Source of the DNA: Diacronema lutheri
Taxonomy: Eukaryota; Haptophyta; Pavlovophyceae; Pavlovales; Pavlovaceae
Direction: 5' to 3'
DNA length: 64,000 nucleotides
NCBI GenBank assembly: GCA_019448385.1
Contig: JAGTXO010000011.1
Span: forward strand, 331,001-395,000
Shown here: positions 1 to 10,800 of the stretch, piece after piece
Layout of the letters: every line of letters starts with the position of its first letter
How positions within the stretch are numbered: the stretch's first letter is position 1
Program-made: the position numbers and the translations under genes
Notes under the pieces: model-generated
What the model was told of the DNA's origin: nothing
Database searches by the model: none
The model's input: only the letters and a program-made list of their open reading frames with translations

Positions 1-2501
1 GTCAAAGGCGCACCAGGGCGCGCATCAACCGTGGCGTTCCGACCTCGCGGCGTGCTGGCAGCTCTCGCGCCGCCCTCTGGCGCGGCGCGGGGACGCGGCG
101 CGTCGGTCTGATTCAGCACCGCCTCCTCGAGAATGCCGTCGTCGCCGTCGTCGCCACCGCCGCCGTCGTCGCCGCCACCGCCACCGCCGCCGCCGCCGCG
201 GCCGTCGTCGTCGTCGTTGCCGTCGTCGCCATCTGCCGCGGCGCCAGTGCTCGGGTCCGCGTCCTCCTTGCCGTCGTCACCATCTGCCGCGGCGCCAGTG
301 CTCGGGTCCTCGTCCTCCTTACCGCGCCGCACGGCAACGCCGCCATCGTCCGGCGTAGCCAGCGCCGTGCGCCACGAGCTGAACCAGCTGCCGGCGACGT
401 CGGCAGCCGCCGCCGCGTGCGCCGCCGGCTCGGTCGCGGCGGCTAGCCCCTCACCATCACCAGCGTCGCCAAGCCCTGGCCGCGGCCGTGCACCCGGCGC
501 GCTGGCGGTCGTCGCGCCGCTCGCGCCGCGCCGCGCTGCGCTGCGCACTTGCGCCTCGCTCTTGCCGGCCGCGTGCTCGTTTTCCCGCTCCTGCTCCGCT
601 TCCGCCTCTTCTTCCGCCTCTTCCTCCTCCGCTTCCTCCTCCGCTTCTTCCTCCGCTTCCTCCTCCGCTTCCTCCTCCGCTTTCTCCTTCGCCTCCTCCT
701 TCGCCTCCTCCTCCTCCACATTCTCCTCCGCCTCCGCCTCCCTCGGCTCCTCGGCCGTCTCCTCGTCAGCGCGCTCGTCGACCTCGGCACCGCGCGTTTC
801 GTCGCTCGGCCGCGCCGCAACGCGGGCCCGCATCGGCACGGGCGCGGCCAGCGCCTCATCCGCGACGTCGGTCGGCGGCGCGGCGTCGGCAGCTGCCTCG
901 CTGCCGCGCGGACCCGCACCTTGACCGCTGCTTGCGCGCACGTCGCGGCCGCCATCGCCGCGCGCGCCGCCATCGTCGCGCCCCGTGCGCGCAGCAGCGT
1001 CACCCTCGCCAGCGCGCGTGTGCACGTGCGGCAGCGGGCGCTGCGCGTCCCCCCCGCGTGGCGCTGCGCGGGTTGCGGCCTCGTCAACCTCGTCGAGGTC
1101 GGCTGAGCGCGCGACGTTCGACTCCGGCTCCACACCCGCGCCACCGTGCGCGCGCGCATCGCGAGCGTCCGGACTCACGCGATCGTCCGGACCCGCGCGC
1201 GCGTCCTCGCCGCCGCCGGCGCGCGGCACGCTCACCCGCACGGTTTGAAAGTCGGCGGTGGGCGCGGCTCGCAGCCCACCGCCCTCCGGCATGCGCGCCC
1301 GCTCGTCGGCACGCGCCGGCTCGGCGACCGGCGCCGCGCCCATGACAGCGTCGCGTCGCGGGGCAAGAGGGTCGACGCGCCCACCCGCCCAGTCAAGCGA
1401 ACCGTCCGTTCTGACTGTCTGCGCGCCACTCACGGCAGTGGCACCGCCCGCCAAGCTCACGTTGCCGTTGGCACGCGCAGGCGCGCCAACCGATGGATCC
1501 AACGGTCGTGCCGTGCGCGGCGCGGGCGCGCCCGCCAGCTTTCCGTCGACGACCGTTTCGGGCATCGACGCGCTTGGAGCCGTAAGCACGGCGGCGGCAG
1601 CCGTTGCGCGCTCCGAGCCCGCGCGCGTGCGTGCGTCAACGCCGGCCGCTGCGCCCGCGCCCGCGTCAGCGTCTGCACGTGCGTCGGCGTCAGCGCGAGC
1701 GTCGGCAACATCGCTCGCGTCAGCTTCAGCGCCGTTGGCATCGTCGTCGGCGTCGCCGTCGTTGGCATCGCCGTCGGCGCCGTCGTCGGCATTGTCGTCG
1801 GCGGCGGCGACGTTGTCGGCGGTAACGGCGGCGGCGGCGGCGGCGGCGGCAGCGTCGTCATCGATATCGTCATCGTCGCCGCCGCCGTCGTCGGTGTCGT
1901 TGCCGTCATTGGCATCAGCATCGTCGCTGGCGTCAGCGGCAACCTCCGCCCTGGCCGTCTCGTGCTCAGCGGAGCTGGCAGGCGCGCGTGCGGCGAGCGA
2001 AGCACTCGTTGAAGGCGGCACGTTCGGCACGGTGCGAAAGCCGTTCAGCGACGCAGTAGTCACGGCCGCTGCCCTCGCCTCTGCTCTCGCCTCCGCCTCG
2101 TCGTCGCCCGTGGGTGCTGCGGCTGAGCTTGCGGCGGCACGGGAGGCGGGCGAGCCTCCCGCCGCCCGTTGGCTGCGGCCTGGATTGGCCTCGCCAGCCA
2201 GCTCGCCGGGTTTTGCAGCGGCAAGCGCGCCATTGCTCAGCCCGTCGACCGCTGCCACCTGGTCGCGCGACGTCTCCCCGACGGGCGGTTGGAGCGGCGC
2301 GGTCACCTCCGCGACCGCCGGCTGGTCGGGCGTAGGGTTGCTCGGCTGCGCCTGTGCCGTGTGCGCGCGAAGCCGGGCCTCACGCGCGGCGGCGGCACGC
2401 TCGGCGTGCAACTGCGCGACCGATTTTGCTCGCTGTCCGTTGGCCGACGTCGCGAGGAGGAGCGCCAAGCACGCCGCCGCTCGATAAGCCCAGCGTGCCA
2501 T
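1..2501 (-). CDS. Acidic low-complexity secreted protein, N-terminal part (runs off window)
   Basis: The reverse-strand frame opens with ATG at 2501 and has no stop down to base 1, at least 833 codons. The first ~22 residues form a convincing signal peptide (MARWAYRAAACLALLLATSA, then NGQ). The rest is low complexity. There are Asp/Ala/Asn-rich stretches around 1700-1950, a Glu/Ala-rich coiled-coil-like block around 590-770 (repeated AEEE), and two copies of a motif reading EDPSTGAAADGDDG at about 240-310. No enzyme domain is visible, so function is unknown. A secreted or endomembrane acidic protein, for example one that binds cations, is a guess. Forward-strand frames over the same bases are shorter and Ala/Ser or Arg-rich with no N-terminal signal. 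The start is only 55 bp from the divergent ankyrin-like gene. Confidence 0.6.
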   Translation of the reverse strand, partial: MARWAYRAAACLALLLATSANGQRAKSVAQLHAERAAAAREARLRAHTAQAQPSNPTPDQPAVAEVTAPLQPPVGETSRDQVAAVDGLSNGALAAAKPGELAGEANPGRSQRAAGGSPASRAAASSAAAPTGDDEAEARAEARAAAVTTASLNGFRTVPNVPPSTSASLAARAPASSAEHETARAEVAADASDDADANDGNDTDDGGGDDDDIDDDAAAAAAAAAVTADNVAAADDNADDGADGDANDGDADDDANGAEADASDVADARADADARADADAGAGAAAGVDARTRAGSERATAAAAVLTAPSASMPETVVDGKLAGAPAPRTARPLDPSVGAPARANGNVSLAGGATAVSGAQTVRTDGSLDWAGGRVDPLAPRRDAVMGAAPVAEPARADERARMPEGGGLRAAPTADFQTVRVSVPRAGGGEDARAGPDDRVSPDARDARAHGGAGVEPESNVARSADLDEVDEAATRAAPRGGDAQRPLPHVHTRAGEGDAAARTGRDDGGARGDGGRDVRASSGQGAGPRGSEAAADAAPPTDVADEALAAPVPMRARVAARPSDETRGAEVDERADEETAEEPREAEAEENVEEEEAKEEAKEKAEEEAEEEAEEEAEEEAEEEEAEEEAEAEQERENEHAAGKSEAQVRSAARRGASGATTASAPGARPRPGLGDAGDGEGLAAATEPAAHAAAAADVAGSWFSSWRTALATPDDGGVAVRRGKEDEDPSTGAAADGDDGKEDADPSTGAAADGDDGNDDDDGRGGGGGGGGGDDGGGGDDGDDGILEEAVLNQTDAPRPRAAPEGGARAASTPRGRNATVDARPGAPL

Positions 2502-2556
2502 CGTGCGCAGTCAGCGCCCGGACCGAAGCCGCAGTTTCGGAGCTGCAGCTTTGAGG

Positions 2557-3149
2557 ATGGCGTCCTCCGAGCTGTTCCCATATGGTAACGGCGGGATGGG
2601 CATGAGGCAAGCGGTCCGGATGAGCGACCTGCCCACGCTCAAGCGCTTCTGCAAGGAAATGCTGGACAGCAAGGACGCCGCGCTCTTGCTCGAGCCTGCC
2701 GCCACATACCGCGAGTGGACGTCGCTGCACATCGCCGCGTGGGGTCAGCTCAAGGACCCCAAGAAGGCAAAGTGCGGCCGACGCACGCGCGCATCGCGCT
2801 TTTGCCGTCGGGCGCGCCGCGTAGCGAGCGAGCCGGCGCGACGCGATGAGCGCCATTGGCGCGATGGCATCATCTGCGGCACCAGCTCACCGCGGCGCGC
2901 CGCGTGCCGCCCACCCCCCCCTCTCGCAGGGACATGATCGAGCTGCTGCTGCAGACGGCCAAAAAGTGCGGCGTCGAGCCCCAGTACCGCGCACTCAAAG
3001 CCTCCGACACGGCCACCGCCCTTGACCTTGCCAAGGAGCGCCGCGAGAAGCTCCTCTCCGCCCGCACCGACGATCCGAACGACCTCGAGCTCAAGCGAAA
3101 CCTCGACAAGGTGATCGATTGGCTCGACAAGGGCCTGCCCGAAGAATGA
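2557..3149 (+). CDS. Small ankyrin-repeat-like protein, two exons
   Basis: Exon 1 is 2557-2771 and exon 2 is 2930-3149, giving 144 aa. The intron starts GTGCGG, ends in a pyrimidine tract of C's plus CTCTCGCAG, and splices in phase 2 so that KKAK joins DMIELLLQ. The protein contains an ankyrin-like helix pair (EWTSLHIAAWGQ followed by DMIELLLQTAKKCG) and a second degenerate unit (LKASDTATALDLAKERREKL). It is about four times shorter than typical multi-repeat ankyrin proteins and has no signal peptide or membrane segment. A small cytosolic or nuclear adaptor is the most that can be said. It faces away from the acidic secreted gene, with 55 bp between the two start codons. Exon joining rests on perfect reading-frame continuity. 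Confidence 0.75.
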
Positions 3150-3422
3150 CGCCGCGCAGCGGCGCGTGCGGCGCAGACGCGCGCGTTGCGCCGAGCTCAG
3201 CTTTGCCTGGCGCGTGGGCTGTGACCGCGGCAGCGGCGGGGGAGGGGAAAGGCGGGGAGGCTGGAGGCCACCGACGACAGGCCGTTTGACGCTCGGGCCA
3301 CCGAGGCCTTTGGGCAACCGCAGACGGGCGATGAGTGGACAGGCCCGCCGCGCGCATCAGGTTGACAATCAGAGTCTCTCTCCCGCCATGCTCGTGCTGA
3401 CGGGCACGCGCACGGCTCGGCA

Positions 3423-3863
3423 TCAAAGGCCCCGTCGCTCGAGCGCGGCGAGCCGCTTCTGCTGGTCGCTCATCGCCGCGCCAGCCGCGGCACCGTCGGC
3501 CGAGCCGAGCGCGTGTCCCGAGCCGGCGGCGGTCCATTTGTCGCCCGAGTGCGCGACGACCATCTCGCGGAGCGCGGCCTCGTCGGCGCCGCGCATGCTC
3601 GCGGCCTCCTTGCCGTCCTTGTACGCCTTGATCGTCGGCATCGCGGTGATCCCGCAGGCTGCCGCCGTCTCCTGGTTCTCATCCACGTCCACCTTCACAA
3701 AGTCAGCGTGCGGGAACTCGGCGGCAAGCGCCTCGAAGACGGGCGCAATGCGCTTGCACGGGCCGCACCACGTGGCGGTGAAGTCAACGAAGACCGTGCG
3801 CCCCTTGGATGCCGCCTCTGCGACGAAGGCGTCGAACTCGCTCTTGCTTGCGAGATGCTTCAT
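3423..3863 (-). CDS. Thioredoxin with short C-terminal extension
   Basis: A 146-aa protein beginning MKHLASKSEFDAFVAEAASK. The thioredoxin fold is clear: the active site WCGPC lies at residues 32-36, preceded by the VFVDFTA strand, with the cis-proline motif AMPT further on. The disulfide/dithiol centre would reduce protein disulfides in the cytosol or nucleus, since no targeting peptide precedes the Met chosen. The open frame continues upstream to 4112 with Arg-rich sequence that overlaps the divergent gene, so the internal Met at 3863 is preferred. After the fold there is an unusual tail containing a Gly-rich GSGHALGSADG element and a charged helix (SDQQKRLAALERR). A related GxGxxLG element follows some thioredoxin-like domains, but this is only a resemblance. 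Convergent with the ankyrin-like gene, divergent from the next. Confidence 0.93.
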   Translation of the reverse strand: MKHLASKSEFDAFVAEAASKGRTVFVDFTATWCGPCKRIAPVFEALAAEFPHADFVKVDVDENQETAAACGITAMPTIKAYKDGKEAASMRGADEAALREMVVAHSGDKWTAAGSGHALGSADGAAAGAAMSDQQKRLAALERRGL

Positions 3864-3932
3864 GGCGAGGAGCGCGGAGCGCGGGCGGGCCCTTTGCGCT
3901 CCGGAAGGGGCGGCTGGGCACACCGAGCAAAA

Positions 3933-4691
3933 ATGGAGGGGGCGAAAAGCGCGAGGATAGAGGAGGACCTGGAGGAGGACGCGATCGTGCCCAACGAGTC
4001 GACCGCGAACACGCGCGGCCGGCGGCGGACGGTGCTCATCGCAGTTGTCGCCCTCTCTTTCTTCGGCGGCTGTGCCGCGTTGACGATGCTCTTCGCGGCC
4101 GCGCTCACGCACGGCGTCGTCCGCTGGAGCCCGTCAATGTGCACTTTGCCGGGCGGCGTTGCATCGGTGGTCGTGGACGGCGAGGATAACAACGAGGGTA
4201 AGCACCTCGATTGGGGCCGCGTCTATGCGCGCGTCGACGTTGGCGACCGCGAGCTCATCGCGTTCGACACGGTCGTGGGCAAGCCTCACGGCAACCTGCG
4301 CGCCTCTCGCGCGCGGTTCCCGACGCGCACCAACGCGAGCGCGGACGGCGAGGCGCCGCTTGCCAACGACGCGCCGCTCCGCGTGCCGTGCGCGCTCAAT
4401 CCGCACTACTCCGACAGCTGCGCGATCGTCAGCCGCTTCTGCCGGAGAGGAAGGGCGCCCGTCGGCGGCACGTGCTGCTCGGGCCGCGTCGTGCTCGGCG
4501 CGGCGGCCGACGAGCTGCGCGCGTACGCGCGCGACGGGCAGCACGCGCGCACCTACTTTGCACTGCTCGTCATTGCCGCGCTCGCCGCGACCCTCTGCCA
4601 CCTGCTCGTCTTCTCCGCGCAGGCGCGCGCACGCAGCCGCGCGGCCGCGCGGCTTCTCTCCGCCGAGCGTGAGGTGGCGGAGCTGCGGTGA
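3933..4691 (+). CDS. Membrane protein with two TM segments and a Cys-containing luminal loop
   Basis: A 252-aa protein. An acidic N-terminus (EEDLEEDAIVPNE) precedes basic residues and a first membrane segment around residues 33-60 (VLIAVVALSFFGGCAALTML). A loop of about 140 residues with several cysteines (CTLPGG, VPCALNP, CAIVSRFCRR, GTCCSG) and an N-glycosylation-like NAS follows. A second membrane segment (YFALLVIAALAATLCHLLVF) and a basic amphipathic tail end the protein. The two-span hairpin with paired cysteines suggests a luminal or extracellular disulfide-bonded loop. I do not recognise the family. The start codon is 69 bp from the divergent thioredoxin start. The frame is open further upstream, but that part would overlap the thioredoxin gene. 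Confidence 0.7.
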   Translation: MEGAKSARIEEDLEEDAIVPNESTANTRGRRRTVLIAVVALSFFGGCAALTMLFAAALTHGVVRWSPSMCTLPGGVASVVVDGEDNNEGKHLDWGRVYARVDVGDRELIAFDTVVGKPHGNLRASRARFPTRTNASADGEAPLANDAPLRVPCALNPHYSDSCAIVSRFCRRGRAPVGGTCCSGRVVLGAAADELRAYARDGQHARTYFALLVIAALAATLCHLLVFSAQARARSRAAARLLSAEREVAELR

Positions 4692-4827
4692 CGAAGCGAG
4701 TGGCGCGGCGCGGGGGCGCGGCGCGGTGCAACGCTGAGACCCACAGTGCCATAGGGGGGCAGCCGCCGTCCGCCTGTGACTGACTTGAGACTAAGTCTAG
4801 GGCTGGTCGTCAGGCGGGAAGGGCGCC

Positions 4828-7800
4828 ATGCTCTCGCGCGGCATGGCCGGCGATGCGGACCGGGCTCGCGCGCTCGAGTGGGCGGCTGCGAATGTGTGCT
4901 CGCAGATGCCGAGCGTGCCCACGGAGAACAGTACGCCACCTTCCTCGGCCGTCACGCCGAACAGGTCACGTGCGCACGACATGGGCGCGCCGCACCCGTC
5001 GACCACGTCCCCGCGCGGCTCGGCGCCGGGCGCGCGCGGCGCTTCGCAGGCGCGGTCGTGCGGTACGCCATCGTCGACGCGAGGCGCGCCTTTGGCCGAG
5101 CACGGGCGCATGGGTCTGACGGGACGCGGTGCAGACGGGCAGCGACAGCACGGCGAGTGCGACCGGCCGCGCGGCGCGTCGGCCGCGCGCGACGGCGTTG
5201 GCGCCACGGCGTCGAGCGAGGAGCGCGCGCCGCGTGGCGCGCCGCCACGTGGCTCGCCTGGCCAGTGCCGAGCGTGCAGCGCGGGCTGCTCGCCTTCGCG
5301 CAGCCTGCCGTCCGCGGCGGCGCAAGCTCCGCTCGCGCCGCGCGGGCGCGCGGCGTGCGACGGTCAGCCCGAGCACGCAGCGCGTGGCGCGGATGGTGCG
5401 CCCGACGCTCTCTCGCCGGACTTTCCCGGCCTTGCTCTTCTTCCGCGCACGGCACGGCCTGCTACCGAGGCGCCGTTGGCCCTTTCGCCGCGCGCGGACG
5501 ATGCGCGCGCGTCGCGCCCCGAGCCGCAGAGCCTGACTGGCGTTGAGTGGCGTGATTGTGGGCACATGATTGACCGTCACGGGTCGGCGGCAGGCGCGGC
5601 AGCCATCGTTGCGCCCGACGGCGCGGCGAGCGGCGAGGCAGCGGCAGCCGCTGCTGCGCACAGCGCGCTCGCGATCACGAGCGCAGCGCCTGCTCAGCCG
5701 GCGCGACGCCACGCGCCTGCCAGCGCGACTGCGACGTTTGCGGTTGGCGCAGCGGCGTCGGACGAGTGCGCGCCCGCCGCGTCAGCGCCCGCCGCGGCAC
5801 CGCCCGCCGCGGCACCGCCCGCCGCGGCACCGCCCGCCGCGTCAGCGCCCGCCGCGGCACCGCCCGCCGCGGCACCGCCCGCCGCGGCACCGCCCGCCGC
5901 GGCACCGCCCGCCGCGGCACCGCCCGCCTGTGGAGACGGCGAGGACGCGGCAGCTTTGGGCGCAGGCTCGTGCAGCGCGCTGCCCGCGCCCGCGCTCTCG
6001 CTTTCGCTTTCGCCATCGCCATCGCAAATTGCCGGCACGTGTTCGCTTGGGCCGCCATGCGCACGACCCGAGCAGACGCCGCCATTGCCACGGCCCGCAG
6101 AGGCGGGGGCCACGGCGCATCCACCCGAGCGCGAGGAGCAGACGCCGCCATTGCCACGGCCCGCAGAGGCGGGGGCCACGGCGCATCCACCCGAGCGCGA
6201 GGAGCAGACGCCGCCATTGCCACGGCCCGCAGAGGCGGGGGCCACGGCGCATCCACCCGAGCGCGAGGAGCAGACGCCGCCATTGCCACCGCCCGCAGAG
6301 GCGGGGGCCACGGCGCATCCACCCGAGCGCGAGGAGCGGGCGCATTCGCTCGAGCAGCAGCGGCCACTGCCACCGCCCGCGGAAGATGAGGGCACGGCGC
6401 AGCCACAGCCGCAGCCGCCGCCGCAGCCGCCGCCACAACCGCAGTCGCCGCCACAGCCGCAGCCGCTGCCGCAGCCGCACTTGCAGCCGCAGCCGCAGCC
6501 GCCACCGCCGCCCCCATCGCAGCAGCCCGAATCCGCGCAGCAACCGCCGCCCCCATCGCAGCAGCCCGAATCCGCGCAGCAACCGCCGCCCCCATCGCAG
6601 CTGCCCGAATCCGCGCAGCAACCGCCACCCCCATCGCAGCAGCCCAAATCCGCGCAGCAACCGCCGCCCTCATCGCAGCAGCCCGAATCCGCGCAGCAAC
6701 CGCCGCCCCCATCGCAGCAGCCCGAATCCGCGCAGCAACCGCCGCCCTCATCGCAGCAGCCCGAATCCGCGCAGCAACCGCCACCCCCATCGCAGCAGCC
6801 CGAATCCGCGCAGCAACCGCCGCCCTCATCGCAGCAGCCCGAATCCGCGCAGCAACCGCCGCCCTCATCGCAGCTGCCCGAATCCGCGCAGCAACCGCCG
6901 CCCCCATCGCAGCAGCCCGAATCCGCGCAGCAACCGCCGCCCTCATCGCAGCTGCCCGAATCCGCGCAGCAACCGCCGCCCCCATCGCAGCAGCCCGAAT
7001 CCGCGCAGCAACCGCCACCCCCATCGCAGCAGCCCAAATCCGCGCAGCAACCGCCGCCCTCATCGCAGCAGCCCGAATCCGCGCAGCAACCGCCGCCCTC
7101 ATCGCAGCAGCCCGAATCCGCGCAGCAACCGCCGCCCCCATCGCAGCAGCCCGAATCCGCGCAGCAACCGCCGCCCCCATCGCAGCAGCCCGAATCCGCG
7201 CAGCAACCGCCGCCCCCATCGCAGCAGCCCGAATCCGCGCAGCAACCGCCGCCCCCATCGCAGCAGCCCGAATCCGCGCAGCAACCGCCGCCCCCATCGC
7301 AGCAGCCCGAATCCGCGCAGCAACCGCCGCCCCCATCGCAGCAGCCCAAATCCGCGCAGCAACCGCCGCCCCCATCGCAGCAGCCCGAATCCGCGCAGCA
7401 ACCGCCGCCCCCATCGCAGCAGCCCGAATCCGCGCAGCAACCGCCCCTCAGCCTCAGCCTTGCGAGCGAGCCGCCGTCACCGCCCCGCCACTTTGCGCTG
7501 GCGTTGATATCCGCGCCGCCTGCTCAGGCGTTGCACTGTGGGCTGCAACCAGCGGTTGGTGTGGCGAGCGGGCTCGGTGGAGCCGCCCCGGACCAGTCCG
7601 GCTGCGCTGCCGCTGCGGCGAGAGCAGCTGCAGCGGCCGCGCCAGCAGATGGCGCGAGCGCAGACGCCGCTCCGGGCCAGTCCGGCTGCGCTGCCGCTGC
7701 GGCGAGAGCAGCTGCAGCGGCCGCTCCAGCAGATGGCGCGATCGCAGACGCCGCCCGGCCGCAGTCGGCGCCAGCGTGCGCACCGCAGCTGCAGCAGCGT

Positions 7801-10800
7801 GCATGTGCCGGCGCCGCCCGGCCCGGCAGTGCGGAACACGCGGCCAGCAGCGCCGGCAGCAACGCGTCATCGCCGCAGCCCTCGCAGCTCAACACGGACG
7901 GCAGCTCGCGCCCGCTGGCGCTGCGCGTTGCCCAGGCATCGTCAGTGCATGCGGGTGCGCGCGCACGCCAACATGCAGCCGTGCGCAGCGACGGTGACGA
8001 TGGCGGCGGTGGGGACGGCCGTAGCAACGGCGGCCGGGACGGCGCGTGCACAGACTGGCTGCTTGCTGAGCTGCTGCCGCCGCACGGCAGTCGCAACGAC
8101 GACGAGGCTGGCGGCGACACTGAGGAATGGGCCGGGCCCGCCGACCCGCGCGGTGGGCAGGGCGTGGCGGGCCCAGCGCCCTCGCTCGTCGCGCCCAGCC
8201 GCGCTGCGCATCGCGACGGCGCGCGCGAGCGGCGAATCGACGCACTGCGCGAGCAAGCGCGCCACGCGGGTGTGCACGCGCTCGTTGCGGACGCCGTGGC
8301 GTGCGCTGCGCCCGCGAGCGGCAGGCAGGGCGACGGTTACGCGCCGCGCACGGGCGACAACGGTACGGGGGAAAACGGCGCGGCTCGTGGTGCGGCCGCA
8401 CTTGGCAGCGCGCCAAGTGGGAGCGCCGGGAGTGCCGAAGGCGGGAAAAACGATGGGCGTGATGATGGCGCCTTGCCAGGCGGCCGGCTGTGGGCGCAGC
8501 TCTCAGCGGAAGGCGGGCTGGGCGCGACGCTGCCGACTCCGCGCCCCACGCCGCGTGCGACCCCGCCGCTGCCTTTTGGGGACGCGCAGCACATGCCGCT
8601 GCCAGCGCAGCCGCAGCACCTGCCGCTGCCAGCGCAGCTGCAGCACCTGCCGCTGCCAGCGCAGCCGCAGCACCTGCCGCAGCCATCGCAGCCGCACGCC
8701 CCCTCAGCGCAACAGCACGCAGCCTCGCACGACCCGGCGCATTCCTCAGCGTCACCAAGCTCACGTCAGCCGGTGGGCACGCCACGGCAGCTACGGGCAT
8801 CGCCGCAGCCGGCGCAGCCCTCGCCGCCACCGCTGCCGCTCTGGCCTCCGCCCTCGCAGCAGCCGCCGCAGCAGCAGCCGGTCGGCCTCGCCGACGAGCG
8901 CACCCCAGCGCTGGAGCGTAGCGCGCCAGTCGGCCCGCCGCCACCTGACGCGTCCGCGGCAGCACCCTCCAACGCGCCGCCCACAGACGCGCGCGCGGAT
9001 GGCTGCAATGGCTGCGGTGATGGCGAGCACGCGTCTGCGCCAGTGTCAAACGGACCCAGAGTCGTGGCACTGCAGAGGGCGAGCTCGGCTCACGACGACG
9101 CCGACGTTGGCGGCAGCGGCGGCAGTGCCAGCGCCGCGCCGGTAGGCAGCGGGGCGCGCTCGCCTCGGCTGGCGGCCGAGCCGGCCGCACCGACTGCGAA
9201 TGCGCAGCCGACAGCGGCGCCAGACGCCGCCGCGGCGCCGTCCCAGCCGCCGCCGCCGTCCGCTGCCGAGCTGCGCGCCGCGCGCTATTGCGCCGAAAGC
9301 CCGGACTCGTGGCCGGTCTGCGGTCCGGCGTGCGGCGCAGAGCGCGGCGGCGCATCGGCAGATGCGAACGGGGCCACGGACGTGGGTGCGCCCGCCGAGC
9401 GGCGCTTGTCCTCGTCGCACGTGCCAAGCGCGCCCGCTCGCGCCGACGAGGCGGCGTGCGTACGCCTCACGCATGCGGCTGCGGATCAGCTGGGCATGGG
9501 CGCGGCTGAGCGGCGGGTGGCAGGCGCGGCCGAGCCGCTGGGCGCAGGCGCAGGCGCCGCTGCGCCGCTGGGTGCGGGCGCAGTCGAGCCGCCGGGTGAG
9601 GGTGAGAGGCCGCTGCTCGACGAGCCGGGGCATTTCGAGCGGAAGCGTGCCGCGCGGCGCGGCGGCGCGGATGACGGCCGAGCATCGCCGGACGGAACGG
9701 CGCGTGATGCCAGGGCATCTGACAAGTCGGACACGGGCCGCTCGGACTCGATGTCGGACACGGCGGCGCCGGGCGCACCGCCCGACTCGGCGCAGAATTC
9801 GCTGCCTTGGTCGGAGCGCTGGGAGCACGCGGCTCATCCGTGGCAGCCCGCCAGCCCACCGTCGGCGTCGCACGAGCACGAGCTTGCGCGCGCGGCGCAG
9901 GGCGCAAGCGCGGCGGACGCTGGCGCAGAGCGAACACGCGTTGGCAGCGAGTGGGTTCGTCAGGGCGGGTCGCCAGCAGCAGAGGCTTGGCGGCAGCCGT
10001 CACCTGAGCCGCCGCGGCTGCCGACGCACGATGCCGCGCACGGCTTGGAAGCGCGCTCATCCCAGCTGCACCAGCTCGCAGCGCAGCTGCAGCCGCCATT
10101 GCTGACGACGCAACTGCAGCAGCTGCGGCCGGCGTCGCAGCCGCGCGCGCCATCGCAGCAGCAGCCCTTCGCATTGCCCCATTCGCCTACCCAGCTGCCG
10201 CAGTTCCCACTGCCGCCATCTCAGCAGCGGGGGCAGCAGCAGCAGCAGCCGCCGCCGCCGCCGCAGCATGGGCTGCAGCAGCCTACACCAACTCCTTCCA
10301 TGCCTTCGCAGCAGCTGCAGCCACCCACCCAACCGCCCGCCCAGCCGCGTACACAGCTGCCGCAGCCGCAGGGCTCGCCGCCATGCGCAGGCCAGGCACT
10401 GCTGAGCCCGCACTCGGCGCGCACTCCCAGTCTGCCAGTGGCAGCCATCGTGCCACAATCTGCCCATGACCCGCCTGCTGCGGCGGCGCCCGCCCGCAGC
10501 GCGCCGCACCGCCCGCCGCTGGCGCCGCCATGCCTCGCGCCGGCACACGACGCGTGCGGCGCTGCTGCGGCCGCGCATTGCCTCCCCGCAATCGCAGCGC
10601 CCATCGCCACGTCCACAGCCGCTGCGTTAGCGCTCTACGAGGCAGATCCGCGCTGCAATTGCGCGCGGCGCGCAGCGTCCGATGCCGCCGTGCCGGCCGG
10701 CAGTGGCGCTGCGGCCATCGTGGAGTCGGGGCTCATTTTGTGCCCGGCCTCGGCAGCGCCTTCGCAGCACTCGCCGCCGATGCAGCGCCGTGCCTTCTCG

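Noticed and set aside
1258-2487. A 409-codon forward frame rich in Ala/Ser
   Set aside because: It is the antisense shadow of the longer reverse-strand frame, which has a signal peptide and coherent acidic composition and runs off the window.
5675-7414. Reverse-strand and alternate forward frames across the Pro/Gln repeats (RIRAAAMGAAVAA, CCDGGGGCCADSG, RRPHRSSPNPRSN arrays)
   Set aside because: Any multiple-of-three repeat stays open in all frames. Only the frame that continues to the BRCT end is supported.
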